A stretch of 64,000 nucleotides of DNA from an uncultured Pedosphaera sp. (GCA_903918755.1 CAIXFN010000104.1:21186-85185); one strand, 5' to 3'; numbered from the stretch's first letter, positions 25,435 to 35,472 are shown. Notes: generated from the letters alone by a model not told the origin. A program made the numbers and translations.

Positions 25435-26691
25435 TTATTTGGCCTTTTCGGACAGTTCGTAGATGTGGCCATCAAACGGCAGGACGTAAATCTCGCCGTC
25501 CAGGTCCTGGCCGAAACTGGCAATCCGGCGAATCGGGTTGCCGCGCACCAAGGTCCCTTGGGCGGTCACCTTGCCATTTTCATAACGGAATCCGAACACT
25601 GCGCCGCTGACATAATCCGCATAGACGTAAACGCCGGTCAAACTGGGCACCTTCTTGCCCCGGTAAACAAAACCACCGGTGATGCTTTGTCCGATGCCGT
25701 GCGCGGGGAATTTGGATTCACGGGCGAGATCCGGGGAGTGACCATATTCGATGACCGGCTCAATAAGATCCGAGGGGGCGGGAATATCCTTGAACGAGTG
25801 AAACCCCTCGGAGACGCTCCAGCCGTAATTGCCGCCCTTGACGATCAAGTCCACCTCTTCAAATTTGTCCTGCCCCACATCCGCCGCCCACAAATCGCCG
25901 GTAAGCCGGTCGAAACTCATCCGCCACACATTGCGCAAACCAAGCGCCCAGGTTTCCGGCCGGACAGCCCAGGTATCGGGACGATTTCCCGGCATGTTGC
26001 CGTAGGCAAACGGATTGTCTTTGGGAATGCCATATTGCCGCTGGCCGTCGCGGGTATTGACATCGATTCGCAGAATTTTGGCATAGAGGAAGTTCAGACT
26101 CTGGCCAAAATTATGTGGATCCCGGCCATCACCGCTGTCGCCCACGCTGATATAAAGATAACCGTCCGGGCCGAATACCAGGCAACCGCCATTATGGTTC
26201 CAGTAGGGCTTTTCGATCTGCAACAGGATTCGCTCCGTGGTCAAATCCGCCTTGCCGGGATCCGTTGCCGAAGCCTGGAATTCGCTGATCACACTGCGCT
26301 TGGGGTCCTGCTGGGTGTAAAAAACGTAGAATTTCCGGTTTTCCTTGAACTTGGGATGGAAGGCAAATCCCAATAACCCTTCCTCGTCCTTCTGATAGGG
26401 TTTCCGGTCGCTGATATCAAAAAATGGCGTCATTTCGGCGCCTTCACGGCTTTCCGGTAGCACCAGCACGCGGCCGGCTTGTTCCAGCAGGAATTTCCGG
26501 TGGGTGCCGTCCGGCGATTCCTCCAACCAAAGCGGACGCTTGAATTTGATGTTCGGATAGGCGGATCTAAGTTCCAGTGCCGGGAGCGAACCCGGGGTTT
26601 GCGCATTGGTTCCGGCCGTCCAAAGGCACCCGAGGAGGGCCACCCACCGGACGCAGCGGATCGTAATTGGTCTGAAAGCGGAGATAAGCAT
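25435..26691 (-). CDS. Secreted PQQ-dependent sugar dehydrogenase-like protein
   Basis: 418 residues with an N-terminal signal region. It has the glucose/sorbosone dehydrogenase propeller pattern: PLWLEESPDG, EEGLLGFAFHPKF, NHNGGCLVFGPDGYLYISVGDSGDGRDP, ALGLRNVWRMSFD, LWAADVGQDKFEEVDLI and GGNYGWSVSEG. Family members oxidise aldoses or hexoses using PQQ in the periplasm. The haem partner protein is not adjacent, although PVC haem proteins occur elsewhere in the window. Confidence 0.88.
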   Translation of the reverse strand: MLISAFRPITIRCVRWVALLGCLWTAGTNAQTPGSLPALELRSAYPNIKFKRPLWLEESPDGTHRKFLLEQAGRVLVLPESREGAEMTPFFDISDRKPYQKDEEGLLGFAFHPKFKENRKFYVFYTQQDPKRSVISEFQASATDPGKADLTTERILLQIEKPYWNHNGGCLVFGPDGYLYISVGDSGDGRDPHNFGQSLNFLYAKILRIDVNTRDGQRQYGIPKDNPFAYGNMPGNRPDTWAVRPETWALGLRNVWRMSFDRLTGDLWAADVGQDKFEEVDLIVKGGNYGWSVSEGFHSFKDIPAPSDLIEPVIEYGHSPDLARESKFPAHGIGQSITGGFVYRGKKVPSLTGVYVYADYVSGAVFGFRYENGKVTAQGTLVRGNPIRRIASFGQDLDGEIYVLPFDGHIYELSEKAK

Positions 26692-26848
26692 GAGTCATTT
26701 TTTAGCCAATCGCGGCTTCTTGTCAAAACTTTGCGGAGCTCCGCCCCAAGCTTTACGGCGGCTTTACAATTCCGCCCCCTCCCCACATCATCCCTTAATA
26801 ACCTCAGGTTGGAATGGCCACTGCAATGCCGCACAACTCACTTATTTT

Positions 26849-27832
26849 ATGAAATTGCCAATTCCTTTTGATCCCGCAAGGCGGGCAGTCGCCTGGATCA
26901 CCAGCCTGATACTCACCACCGTCGCGCTCACGGCCCAAACCCTCCCGGACAAATCAGTCGCCGCGCCGAATGTGCTGGCCGCCCCCCACACGCCCTTGAC
27001 CAATCAGGTGACCATCACCGTCGAAGGTGAATACCGCCAGATACGCGCCAATGGCCTCCCGGACCATACGCCGGGCCGTTTCCCCAACCGTGGAAATCCC
27101 AATTCGATCAGTGCGCAAAACTACAACTTCCGCGTGCCCGTCCACCCGCGGGCCGCGGAAAAGCCGGTGGCTTTCAATTTGGGCTTGTTCGGCGTGGCGA
27201 TCAACGGGGTGGTTTTCGACCCCGGGGCCAATGAATGGTGGAACGGCGACCGCAGTTCCGGTTGGCAATATGACCCGCTGGCGGGCACCCTGAAATTGGG
27301 GGTGGATCAAAACAACGCCCATGTGCAACCCAACGGGGCCTATCATTATCATGGTATCCCCACGGGACTGGTGGCGAAACTTAAGGGAGCGCGGGAGGGC
27401 ATGCTGATTCTCGGGTGGGCCGCGGACGGTTTTCCGATTTATGCCCCCTGGGCTCCCACTGATCCCAAGGACCTGAAAAGCCCGATCAAAACCGTGAAAT
27501 CCAGCTACCGGCTCAAGTCCGGGACCCGGCCGGACGGCCCGGGCGGAGCTTACAACGGCGAATACGTCCGGGATTTTGAATATGCCGCTAGCCAGGGCGA
27601 TCTGGATGAATGCAATGGGCGCTGGACGGCCACCCCCGAGTTTCCGGCTGGAACCTACGCTTATTTTGTCACGGCGGAGTTTCCCTTCGTGCCCCGATTG
27701 TTCCACGGCATCGCGGATCCGAGTTTTCAGCGTCGCGGCCCTCCCCCGGGCGGACGTCGGGGCCCCGGTCGTGGTCCTCCGGGCGGCTTCGGTCCTCCCC
27801 CGGGCGGTGGCCCACCCGATCGACAACCGTAA
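26849..27832 (+). CDS. Secreted YHYH-domain protein with Gly/Pro/Arg-rich tail
   Basis: 327 residues from the ATG at 26849. A signal peptide (AVAWITSLILTTVALTAQ) is followed by a YHYH domain: FNLGLFGVAINGVVFDPGANEWW, GAYHYHGIP (the name-giving motif), GWAADGFPIYAPW and DECNGRW. The last ~30 residues are low-complexity Pro/Gly/Arg. YHYH proteins are extracytoplasmic; no enzymatic activity is established. It is divergent from the sugar dehydrogenase gene with a ~157-bp gap. Confidence 0.85.
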   Translation: MKLPIPFDPARRAVAWITSLILTTVALTAQTLPDKSVAAPNVLAAPHTPLTNQVTITVEGEYRQIRANGLPDHTPGRFPNRGNPNSISAQNYNFRVPVHPRAAEKPVAFNLGLFGVAINGVVFDPGANEWWNGDRSSGWQYDPLAGTLKLGVDQNNAHVQPNGAYHYHGIPTGLVAKLKGAREGMLILGWAADGFPIYAPWAPTDPKDLKSPIKTVKSSYRLKSGTRPDGPGGAYNGEYVRDFEYAASQGDLDECNGRWTATPEFPAGTYAYFVTAEFPFVPRLFHGIADPSFQRRGPPPGGRRGPGRGPPGGFGPPPGGGPPDRQP

Positions 27833-27925
27833 CGCTTCGCGGAGTCGCTGGCCTATGAATCTGCTGGCGACTCTGCCATTTGGTGCTACAATGGCATGTC
27901 AGTTGGATGCTGAAGCTATCCGGGA

Positions 27926-28816
27926 ATGAAAACTGAACTTGGGCATCAATCCGGCACCGGGCCGCCACTTGCCAGAACGAAGGCTGGCAATAGGAGCGCT
28001 TTGCGGTCCGCATTCACGCTGATCGAACTGTTGGTCGTGATCGCGATCATCGCGATCCTGGCCAGCCTGCTCCTGCCCGTTCTGGCCAAGGCCAAAGCCC
28101 AGGCTTGGCGGGCCAATTGTCTAAGCAACCTGCATCAACTGGGGGTTTGTTTCCAACTCTACGCGCATGATAATAACGATCATGTGGTGCCCAACAATTC
28201 CGTGGAGGGATTCACCGTAACCACGAATGGCGATACCATGGCCCCCATTGCCAGCGGGGTCTCCTGGTGCGCCGGAAACCCGCAAACCGACGCCACACAA
28301 CTCAATATCCAGGTGGGCATGCTCTTTCCCTACAACCAAAACGTGGGCATTTACCATTGTCCGGCCGACACCTCCACCGTGATCGCGCCAGATGGCACCC
28401 GGACCGCCCAGGTGAGGCTCCGCAGCTACAACATGAGCCAATCCATCAATGGATACCCGGAATACAATCAAATGTTGTTCCTGGATTTGCCGTGCTTCAC
28501 CAAGTTCTCCCAGATCAAAAACCCGGGGCCCAGTCAGGCCTTCGTTTTCATCGATGAACAGGAGGATGTCGTCCAAGATTCCCAGTTTGGGATGCCCACG
28601 GATTATTTCGGGGGCGGAATCAACGGCGGCTGGTGGGATATTCCCGCCAACCGGCATAATCAAGGCGGCTGCTTTAGCTTCGCCGACAGCCATGCGGATT
28701 ACTGGAAATGGCGCGTGCCGAAAACCTATCGCGGGCTGCTCCCGCAACCGCTCCTGCCCGGCGAGCAAGTGGACTACAACCGGGTCCGCACCGGACTACG
28801 GCAGACTTTCGATTGA
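27926..28816 (+). CDS. Prepilin-like protein (type II secretion pseudopilin family)
   Basis: 296 residues. The prepilin signal is S-A followed by [22 protein letters not shown] near residue 30, with E at mature position 5. Downstream are typical PVC prepilin-like features: [28 protein letters not shown] and the C-terminal [13 protein letters not shown] (a variant of the usual F-x-D-G). It is likely processed at the inner membrane. Many paralogues of this type occur in Verrucomicrobiota genomes, and this window has at least two. Confidence 0.88.
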   Translation: MKTELGHQSGTGPPLARTKAGNRSALRSAFTLIELLVVIAIIAILASLLLPVLAKAKAQAWRANCLSNLHQLGVCFQLYAHDNNDHVVPNNSVEGFTVTTNGDTMAPIASGVSWCAGNPQTDATQLNIQVGMLFPYNQNVGIYHCPADTSTVIAPDGTRTAQVRLRSYNMSQSINGYPEYNQMLFLDLPCFTKFSQIKNPGPSQAFVFIDEQEDVVQDSQFGMPTDYFGGGINGGWWDIPANRHNQGGCFSFADSHADYWKWRVPKTYRGLLPQPLLPGEQVDYNRVRTGLRQTFD

Positions 28817-28890
28817 CCATCGGTGGCCGGCCGGGGCTCAATTCCCACTTGCGCGGCTCCCGGCCTGCCGCTATCTCTCTCCCGTAACCT

Positions 28891-30072
28891 ATGAATTACA
28901 AGATTTCACATCGGGCGGCCTCGCTGTCGTCCTCACTGACGCTGAAGATCGACGCGAAGGCCAAACAGATGAAGGCCGAAGGCCTGGACGTGGTGGGCTT
29001 TGGCGCCGGCGAGCCGGATTTTGACACTCCGCAGCACATCAAGGACGCTTGCGCCAAGGCACTGGCCGACGGCTTCACCAAGTACACCCCGGCCAGCGGC
29101 ATCCCGGAATTGCGCCAGGCCATCGCTGACAAGTTCAAACGCGAGAATGGTCTCTCCTACCAGCCTTCCCAAATCATCGTTTCGTGCGGGGGCAAACATT
29201 CTTGCTTCAACGTCATCCTCGCCACCTGCGAGGAGGGGGATGAAGTCATTATTCCCGCCCCGTATTGGTTGAGCTACCCGGAAATGGTCAAACTGGCCGG
29301 TGCCACCCCGGTCATTTTGCCCACCTCAGACCGGACCGAATTCAAAGTCACGCCCGAGCAATTGCGGGCCGCCATCACGCCCCGCACGCGGCTGTTTGTG
29401 CTGAACTCGCCCAGCAACCCCACCGGCTCCCTTTATTCCCGGGAGGAAATCAAGGCGCTCGGCGACATCTGCGTGGAACGCGGGGTGCTGATCATGAGCG
29501 ACGAGATTTACGAGAAACTGGTTTACGACGGAGCGGAGCATGTCAGCGTGGCGGGATTTTCCCAGGCGCACTATGAGCACACCATCATCGTCCATGGCTT
29601 TGCCAAGGCCTATTCGATGACCGGTTGGCGGCTGGGCTACCTGGCCGCCCCCCAACCGATCGCGAACGCAATCGATGCCATCCAGAGCCACAGCACCAGC
29701 AATCCCACCTCGTTCGCCCAGAAAGGCGCCGTGGCGGCCTTAAATGGTCCCCAGGACCACCTGCCCTTGTGGTTGGCCGAATACGCCAAACGCCGCAGCT
29801 ATGCGTGGGAGAAACTCAATTCGATTCCGGGGATCAGTTGTGTGAACGCCAAGGGGGCTTTCTACCTCTTCCCGAACATTTCCGCGCTGGGGTTGAAGTC
29901 AGCCGACTTCTGCGCCCGCCTCCTGGAGCAGGAAAAAGTCGCCGCGGTGCCCGGCATCGCCTTCGGCGCGGACGACTACCTGCGCATCAGCTATGCGACC
30001 AGCATGGCCAACATTGAAAAAGGACTGACGCGACTCGAGAATTTTGCCCGCAGCTTGCAGGCAAAGAACTGA
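28891..30072 (+). CDS. aspC: Class I aspartate aminotransferase
   Basis: 393 residues. The core blocks are intact: GFGAGEPDFDTP, LNSPSNPTGSLYS, MSDEIYEKL and the PLP lysine in HGFAKAYSMTGWRLGY. It fits the Ib aspartate aminotransferase subgroup, which makes aspartate from oxaloacetate and glutamate. It is convergent with aspS, with a strong stem between them. Confidence 0.9.
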   Translation: MNYKISHRAASLSSSLTLKIDAKAKQMKAEGLDVVGFGAGEPDFDTPQHIKDACAKALADGFTKYTPASGIPELRQAIADKFKRENGLSYQPSQIIVSCGGKHSCFNVILATCEEGDEVIIPAPYWLSYPEMVKLAGATPVILPTSDRTEFKVTPEQLRAAITPRTRLFVLNSPSNPTGSLYSREEIKALGDICVERGVLIMSDEIYEKLVYDGAEHVSVAGFSQAHYEHTIIVHGFAKAYSMTGWRLGYLAAPQPIANAIDAIQSHSTSNPTSFAQKGAVAALNGPQDHLPLWLAEYAKRRSYAWEKLNSIPGISCVNAKGAFYLFPNISALGLKSADFCARLLEQEKVAAVPGIAFGADDYLRISYATSMANIEKGLTRLENFARSLQAKN

Positions 30073-30090
30073 GATTTCGCAGGGCTTCAC

Positions 30091-30118
30091 CGGAGCGCGG
30101 GTTTTGGCCCGCGCTCCG
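30091..30118. terminator. Bidirectional stem between aspC and aspS
   Basis: A perfect 11-bp stem CGGAGCGCGGG/CCCGCGCTCCG with a 6-nt loop lies between the two convergent genes. There is no clear T tract on either side, so it may stop transcription with Rho or act only as a 3' mRNA stabiliser. Confidence 0.55.
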
Positions 30119-30143
30119 TAAATGCTATTGCCCCACCCAGCAC

Positions 30144-31943
30144 CTACTCTTTCCGGGCGACCTTCAACTCGAGATGTAGATCGCGGAGTTGCTTGGGTTC
30201 CACCGGTGCCGGCGAGTCGGTCATAAGGTCCGTCCCTTTGGCGGTCTTGGGGAACGCGATCACGTCTCGAATGCTGGGGGTGCCGCAAAGAATCGCAATC
30301 ATCCGGTCAAAGCCGAGCGCGATGCCACCGTGCGGCGGAGCCCCGTAGCGAAACGCCTCGAGCATGTAACCAAAGCGGGCTTTCACCATGTCCGGCGGAA
30401 TCTGCAGCACTTGTTCAAAAATGGTGCGTTGAACATCCGGTTGGTGGATCCGAATTGAGCCACCGCCCAGTTCAACACCATTCACCACGATGTCATAGTG
30501 CTGGCCGCGCACCTTTTTGGGATCGCTCACCAGCAACGGCACGTCTTCCGCAACCGGGGCGGTGAAAGGATGATGACTGGAGTACCAGCGGTTTTGCTCT
30601 TTGTCGAAACTCAGCAAAGGGAAATCCACAACCCAGAGGAAGTTGAACTGGTCAGCCGGGATGGTCAGTTTGCCCTGGGATTTCAGGACTTCAGCGCAAT
30701 AAAGGCGGATTTTACCCAGAATTTCGCAGGCGGTGAGCCATTGGTCTGCCGCGAATAGGATCAGATCCCCTTCGGCAATCGCCAGTTTTTCCTTGAGCGC
30801 GTTCTTTTCCGCCTCGCTGAAAAACTTCACGATCGGCGATTTCCATTCGCCATTTTCCACCTTGATGAAGGCGAGGCCCTTGGCGCCAAAACTCTTGGCA
30901 TATTCGGTCATCGTTTCGATCTGCCCCTGGGTGGCAGCGGCCAACCCGCGGGCGTTAATCGCCTTGACCACTCCGCCGTTGGCGATGGCGCCGCTGAAAA
31001 CCTTGAAGGTGCTGGTCCGGAATTCCTCGCTGAAATCCACCAACTCCATCCCGAAACGGGTGTCCGGCTTGTCGATCCCGAAACGGTTCAGGGCCTCATG
31101 GAAGGACATCCGGAGGAACGGAGTGGGAATGTCCACGTTCAACGCGGTACGCCAGACGCGACGCAGCAATCCTTCGATCAGCGCATAAATGTCTTCGCGT
31201 TCGATGAACGACATCTCGATGTCCACCTGGGTGAACTCCGGCTGGCGGTCGGCGCGCAAGTCCTCATCCCGGTAACAACGGGCGAGTTGAAAATAACGTT
31301 CCACCCCCGCCACCATGAGGATTTGTTTGAATTGCTGGGGCGACTGGGGCAAGGCGTAAAACTGCCCGGGATGCACCCGGCTAGGCACCAGGAATTCCCG
31401 CGCGCCTTCCGGGGTTGATTTGAACAAGGTCGGAGTCTCGACTTCAAGAAAGCCCTGTTCATCCATGAAAACGCGGGTGGCGGTGGCCACCTTGCTGCGC
31501 AGGCGCAGATTGCGAGCCATTTCGGGGCGGCGCAGGTCAAGGTAACGATACTGCAGGCGCAATTCCTCATTCACCTTCGCGGCGGCTTCAGGGTCATCCA
31601 CCGGAAAGGGCAGGACTTCGGCCATGTTCAGCACTTCCAAGCTCACGACACCCACTTCCACTTCGCCGGTGGAAATCTTGGCGTTATTCGTGCCGGCGGG
31701 CCGGAGACGGACCGGGCCGGTAACCGTGATAACGCACTCGCTGCGGAGCGCGGCGGCACGATTGAAAAGCTCGGCGGGCAGGTCAGAAGGATCGAACACC
31801 GTCTGCGTGCGGCCTTCGCGGTCGCGGATGTCGATGAAGATCAGGCCGCCGAGATCCCGCCGGGAATGTACCCAGCCGGAAAGGGTCACCGTTTGCCCGA
31901 CGTGCGCCGGACGAAGCTCATTGCAATGATGCGTGCGTTTCAT
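30144..31943 (-). CDS. aspS: Aspartyl-tRNA synthetase
   Basis: 599 residues, the normal bacterial length. The N-terminal anticodon-binding OB domain (VTLSGWVHSRRDLGGLIFIDIRDR) precedes class II motifs: motif 2 around RYFQLARCYRDEDLRADRQPEF (read as two blocks) and motif 3 GIALGFDRMIAIL, with a bacterial GAD insert between. It charges tRNA-Asp, or also tRNA-Asn if non-discriminating; this cannot be decided here. Confidence 0.95.
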   Translation of the reverse strand: MKRTHHCNELRPAHVGQTVTLSGWVHSRRDLGGLIFIDIRDREGRTQTVFDPSDLPAELFNRAAALRSECVITVTGPVRLRPAGTNNAKISTGEVEVGVVSLEVLNMAEVLPFPVDDPEAAAKVNEELRLQYRYLDLRRPEMARNLRLRSKVATATRVFMDEQGFLEVETPTLFKSTPEGAREFLVPSRVHPGQFYALPQSPQQFKQILMVAGVERYFQLARCYRDEDLRADRQPEFTQVDIEMSFIEREDIYALIEGLLRRVWRTALNVDIPTPFLRMSFHEALNRFGIDKPDTRFGMELVDFSEEFRTSTFKVFSGAIANGGVVKAINARGLAAATQGQIETMTEYAKSFGAKGLAFIKVENGEWKSPIVKFFSEAEKNALKEKLAIAEGDLILFAADQWLTACEILGKIRLYCAEVLKSQGKLTIPADQFNFLWVVDFPLLSFDKEQNRWYSSHHPFTAPVAEDVPLLVSDPKKVRGQHYDIVVNGVELGGGSIRIHQPDVQRTIFEQVLQIPPDMVKARFGYMLEAFRYGAPPHGGIALGFDRMIAILCGTPSIRDVIAFPKTAKGTDLMTDSPAPVEPKQLRDLHLELKVARKE

Positions 31944-32089
31944 GAATCAAAATGTCGGCCGGCTTCAAGAGCATGGCCATTCCCGATTTCGCCACCGATC
32001 CGTTCGGGCCGCCGGCGAAAGCGAAGGGTTATCCTCGCTGGAATGCGAAGGAAATTCAAAGGGAAATTTGCCGGCGATGGAACCCGGAT

Positions 32090-33001
32090 TTACTTCGCCG
32101 CGGCAGCCTTGATGATCTCTGCCACCAACTCGTCGCTGGTCCACTTGTTTTCCGGAGTAATCTTTTGCACTTTTCCGGTGGCGTCGATCACCACGGTGCG
32201 CAGATTGTGGGAGATGCTCCCGGCCTCACGCCAGAAGTTCTCCCCGAATTGATCCGCGATGGCCGTGACCTCCAGGGGATCCCCGATGACAAAATCCCAA
32301 TGCTCCGGCTGGTAGTCGAACCGCCGGGCGTAGGCCTGCAAGGCGGCCGGACTGTCATTTTCGGCATCGAAGGAAATCGAAATCAGGTGCCAGTTTGTGG
32401 GACCGCCGGGACGCGTGAGGAGTTTCTGCTGGGCTTCGCTGAAATTCCGAGACATCAGGGGGCAAAAAGTTGGGTACGGACAACGGGTGAAGAAAAAGGT
32501 GAATGCTAGTGCCTGCCCTTTAAACTGGGAGGTGTGAATCAGCTGACCAAGCTGGTTGGTAAAGGGATAGTCCGGGAGCGGATCCCCCACGCTGAGTGGT
32601 TCAACATCCCGAACGACGCGATAAGCGGGTTTGGCCGGAATCTCGGGCGGCGGTGATTCCAACTTCCTCACCTGGTCAATCCAGGCGTCACGGTCCGGGA
32701 TGACCACCATCCGGAAACCGATGGCGTCACCCACCCGCAGGCCGCGCAATTCATTGGTGTCGTGGACTTCCAAAGGCATGGTCATGGCCGGCATGAAATC
32801 CGGCACCGCTTCATGCTGGATGACCGCCGTCCGGCCGTCCGGCTTGAGTTCCCGGACGACCCCACGCGTGGGGTAAAATTGCGCATTGGTGGGCGTCTGC
32901 GCGGCAGGCGGGGCGGCGGAGACGGACTGTTTAACCGGCTGGCAGGCGGCCGCCAGCAGCAGCAGCCCCACGGCGGCAAAATTGGTCATCCATCGGCTCA
33001 T
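32090..33001 (-). CDS. Lipoprotein with CusF-like segment fused to a SCO1/SenC thioredoxin domain
   Basis: 303 residues. A lipobox (LLLLAAAC) predicts lipid anchoring. Residues about 45-110 resemble a CusF/CopC-like copper-binding segment (GVVRELKPDGRTAVIQHE, MPAMTMPLEV), followed by a SCO1/SenC domain (about 135-300). The copper cysteines are spaced C-P-Y-P-T-F-C-P (CX5C) rather than the classical CX3C, with the histidine in SISHNLRTVVID. Its role would be copper delivery to cytochrome oxidase or thiol exchange. No oxidase gene is adjacent. Confidence 0.85.
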   Translation of the reverse strand: MSRWMTNFAAVGLLLLAAACQPVKQSVSAAPPAAQTPTNAQFYPTRGVVRELKPDGRTAVIQHEAVPDFMPAMTMPLEVHDTNELRGLRVGDAIGFRMVVIPDRDAWIDQVRKLESPPPEIPAKPAYRVVRDVEPLSVGDPLPDYPFTNQLGQLIHTSQFKGQALAFTFFFTRCPYPTFCPLMSRNFSEAQQKLLTRPGGPTNWHLISISFDAENDSPAALQAYARRFDYQPEHWDFVIGDPLEVTAIADQFGENFWREAGSISHNLRTVVIDATGKVQKITPENKWTSDELVAEIIKAAAAK

Positions 33002-33098
33002 ACTTTAATGATAAGTATCCTCGCCGCTGGGGCGGTGGTTGGCAAGTCCGGGAACGAACCCTTGCCAGTGACCGGGGGTTGGTGTTTTATTCCCCGGA

Positions 33099-33533
33099 AT
33101 GCCGACAACCGCAGCCCCCAGCCAGAGTGCGGAAGATTACCTCGAACGGATCCATGAACTCATCGAGGAGAAGGGGTACGCCCGCGTGGTGGACATCGCG
33201 TCGACACTCAAAGTCAAGCAGGCTTCGGTCACCAGCATGGTGCAAAAGCTCGCGGAGCTTGGCTATCTAAACTACGAGAAATACCGTGGTCTGATTCTCA
33301 CGGACAAGGGCCGAGCGGTCGCCCGACGTATCCAGACCCGGCACGCCACGCTTTCACGTTTCTTTTCGCTGTTCGGGCTGGACGCCGAAACGCAACGCCA
33401 GGATATCGAGGGCATCGAGCACCATCTGAGTCCGGATACGGTGGTGGTGTTTTCCGATCTGGCCGGCTTTTTTGAAGCGCGGCCGGAAATTCTGTTGGAA
33501 TTCAAAAAAGCGCGCAAGCCGGCCAAGAAGTAG
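33099..33533 (+). CDS. MntR/DtxR-family metal-dependent regulator
   Basis: 144 residues. The winged helix SAEDYLERIHELIEEKGYARVVDIASTLKVKQASVTSMVQKL is standard for MntR-type repressors, followed by the dimerisation/metal domain (TRHATLSRFFSLFGL, IEGIEHHLSP). The short length without an SH3-like domain favours MntR over DtxR/IdeR. It probably senses Mn(II) or Fe(II). It is divergent from the SCO1 gene by about 100 bp; whether it regulates that gene is unknown. Confidence 0.85.
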   Translation: MPTTAAPSQSAEDYLERIHELIEEKGYARVVDIASTLKVKQASVTSMVQKLAELGYLNYEKYRGLILTDKGRAVARRIQTRHATLSRFFSLFGLDAETQRQDIEGIEHHLSPDTVVVFSDLAGFFEARPEILLEFKKARKPAKK

Positions 33534-33709
33534 GGCATCGTTGGCCAGGAGAAGGCCCCGCTTTGCCGCCTCCGCTTGCTTCCGGATACTCCCGGAGCAA
33601 CTTCTGAGAAACGAATCGACCTTTACCAGCGAGCAAGATTACGGTTGAAGTTTTCCGTCGGAGGACTACTTTCCAAGAGTAGTAAATAATTTTCAGAAAG
33701 ATCCGTATT

Positions 33710-34933
33710 GTGCGTTTAAGGAAGCTTGTTGCCCTGGGGCGACTCTGGCGGAACCTATCCTGCCGTAGCGCCGTGGTGTTGTTGTGGATACTTTTCTTCC
33801 ACTCCGGAGAGATCCGGTGCGGAGCGGAAGGCGACCCGCCACGGGCTGCCCAACCATCGCGCGCACCGGCCAAACCGTGGGGCGAGCTGGAATATGAGAA
33901 TATCCCCCTCGAGAATTCCGCCAACCTGTTCCTGGATGCCGCGGAACGAACGAAAGCACCCCGCTGGGTTTTCCGCTCCGTGACTCCCGCACAATTGACC
34001 GAACTGTTTACAGGATGCGCGCTGCCCGCGGCGCAGGGAAGTTTTCTGCTAGCCACGAATCATTGGGAGATCCTGAGCAATGGCATCGCGATTTCTCCGC
34101 CAGAAGAATTGGTCATGGGGTTGAGCCAGTCGGCGCGGCAACGGATTTATCACGCTCTGGCGCCAGACCGGGAGAACTACGTGCAATATTTTCCATTCCG
34201 GTTCCCTCTGGGCACCCTGGACGAGCACCTGGCGGATTGTCACTTGCCGGGCGACAAGTTGGAAATGCTGCGCGGCCTCACCTATACCAATGCCGGGGCT
34301 CTCTGCCTCTGCCTGGATGCCCCGCTGCAGAAGCGATTGGCCACGAACGAATTTCAAGCGCTGATCCGGGCACTCTACAGCATTCCCGCCGTGGACCTGC
34401 GACTGCATATCGGCGGGAATGCCGATGTGGACACCCTGGTGCGCTACTGGGGACACGGCGGGCGGGAAAAGCGCATCCGCCCGCTGCTGGAATCCCTGGC
34501 CCGGGTGCGCGGCGGGGGCAGCGTCAGTGTGGGGCAACTTTTCCCGGCGTTCGCACGACTCCGGTTGGACACCTTCCCGGATCCTGAATCGGACGCCGAA
34601 GCAGACCGGGAAGACTGTGTGTTTACGGCCCTCAATTTTTTCAATGAACAGGCGGATTACAGTTTCGAGGATGCCACCAAGGCCCACGACGCGTTGCATT
34701 CCGGGTATGCCCCGATCCAGGGACCGCCGACCTTCGGCGACCTGGTGTTCCTGATCGATCCGGCCGGGGTCACAGCGCATGTCTGTGTTTACATAGCGGC
34801 GGATGTGGTTTACACGAAGAACGGGGCCAACCATCTGCAGCCCTACGTGCTAATGCGGATTCCGGAGGTGCTCGCCTTTTACCCGGTCGAAGGATCGTGG
34901 AACCTGGTAATTTTCCGCAAGAAAGGTTTGTAA
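33710..34933 (+). CDS. Hypothetical protein with C-terminal NlpC/P60-like domain
   Basis: 407 residues from a GTG start, with a signal-like hydrophobic segment (VVLLWILFFHSG). The C-terminal ~130 residues contain DCVFTALNFFNE, PTFGDLVFLID and VTAHVCVYIAADVVYTKNG, the C...H layout of an NlpC/P60-type cysteine peptidase fold. The N-terminal ~270 residues are not recognised. A periplasmic amidase or peptidase role is plausible but unproven. Its gene ends at a stem shared with the convergent IscU-like gene. Confidence 0.7.
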   Translation: MRLRKLVALGRLWRNLSCRSAVVLLWILFFHSGEIRCGAEGDPPRAAQPSRAPAKPWGELEYENIPLENSANLFLDAAERTKAPRWVFRSVTPAQLTELFTGCALPAAQGSFLLATNHWEILSNGIAISPPEELVMGLSQSARQRIYHALAPDRENYVQYFPFRFPLGTLDEHLADCHLPGDKLEMLRGLTYTNAGALCLCLDAPLQKRLATNEFQALIRALYSIPAVDLRLHIGGNADVDTLVRYWGHGGREKRIRPLLESLARVRGGGSVSVGQLFPAFARLRLDTFPDPESDAEADREDCVFTALNFFNEQADYSFEDATKAHDALHSGYAPIQGPPTFGDLVFLIDPAGVTAHVCVYIAADVVYTKNGANHLQPYVLMRIPEVLAFYPVEGSWNLVIFRKKGL

Positions 34934-34941
34934 ACAGAGAG

Positions 34942-34962
34942 CCCGGGGTTCAAGACCCCGGG
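34942..34962. terminator. Stem between convergent genes
   Basis: The inverted repeat CCCGGGG/CCCCGGG with a 7-nt loop lies 9 bp after the NlpC/P60-like gene and overlaps the stop of the IscU-like gene on the other strand. No T tract follows. It may serve both directions. Confidence 0.4.
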
Positions 34963-35459
34963 GAAGGAGGCGGACGGAAAACAATTTTGACGGCCCCTTC
35001 CCGGGGCTTGGTGAAGCTATCCAACAAGGTCGGAGCGCTCGCGGGAGCAGGCGCAACCGCCCCTGGTGGGATAGCGGCGACGGCGGAGGCGGGATCAAGC
35101 GCGGAGCGGAGCGCGCCTTCCACCAACTGGGCGCAATGAATTTTCATCGGGGGGAGCGGCCCCAGTTGGCCGGCCAAATCCTCGGTTTTCAAGGCGAGCG
35201 CTTCCTGGACGGTCTTTCCCCGGATCAATTCCGTGGCAAGGCTGGCGACGGCGATCGCGGTTTCACAACCGAAGGACTGGAAGGTGGCCCGGTCGATCAC
35301 GCGGCGGCCGTTATCATCCTTAAACTTCACCCAGAGGCGGAGCATTTCGCCGCATTCGGAATTACCCACGGTGCCAATACTGTCGGCGCCGGCCATTTCG
35401 CCCAGGTTTTGGGGATTGCTGATGGCGGCACGGATGCGTTTTTCGAGGTCTTCGTTCAT
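34950..35459 (-). CDS. IscU/NifU-like iron-sulfur scaffold with proline-rich tail
   Basis: 169 residues from the ATG at 35459. The three scaffold cysteines are present: C36 in GNSECGE, C65 in SFGCETAIA and C109 in KIHCAQL. The N-terminus NEDLEKRIRAAISNPQNLGEM fits. After the scaffold domain a ~45-residue Pro/Ala-rich tail is added. It is last in the suf-type operon. It is clearly different from the SufU in the same operon, so the operon encodes two scaffold-type proteins. Confidence 0.82.
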   Translation of the reverse strand: MNEDLEKRIRAAISNPQNLGEMAGADSIGTVGNSECGEMLRLWVKFKDDNGRRVIDRATFQSFGCETAIAVASLATELIRGKTVQEALALKTEDLAGQLGPLPPMKIHCAQLVEGALRSALDPASAVAAIPPGAVAPAPASAPTLLDSFTKPREGAVKIVFRPPPSPGS

Positions 35460-35472
35460 GGCGAAACAGCGG

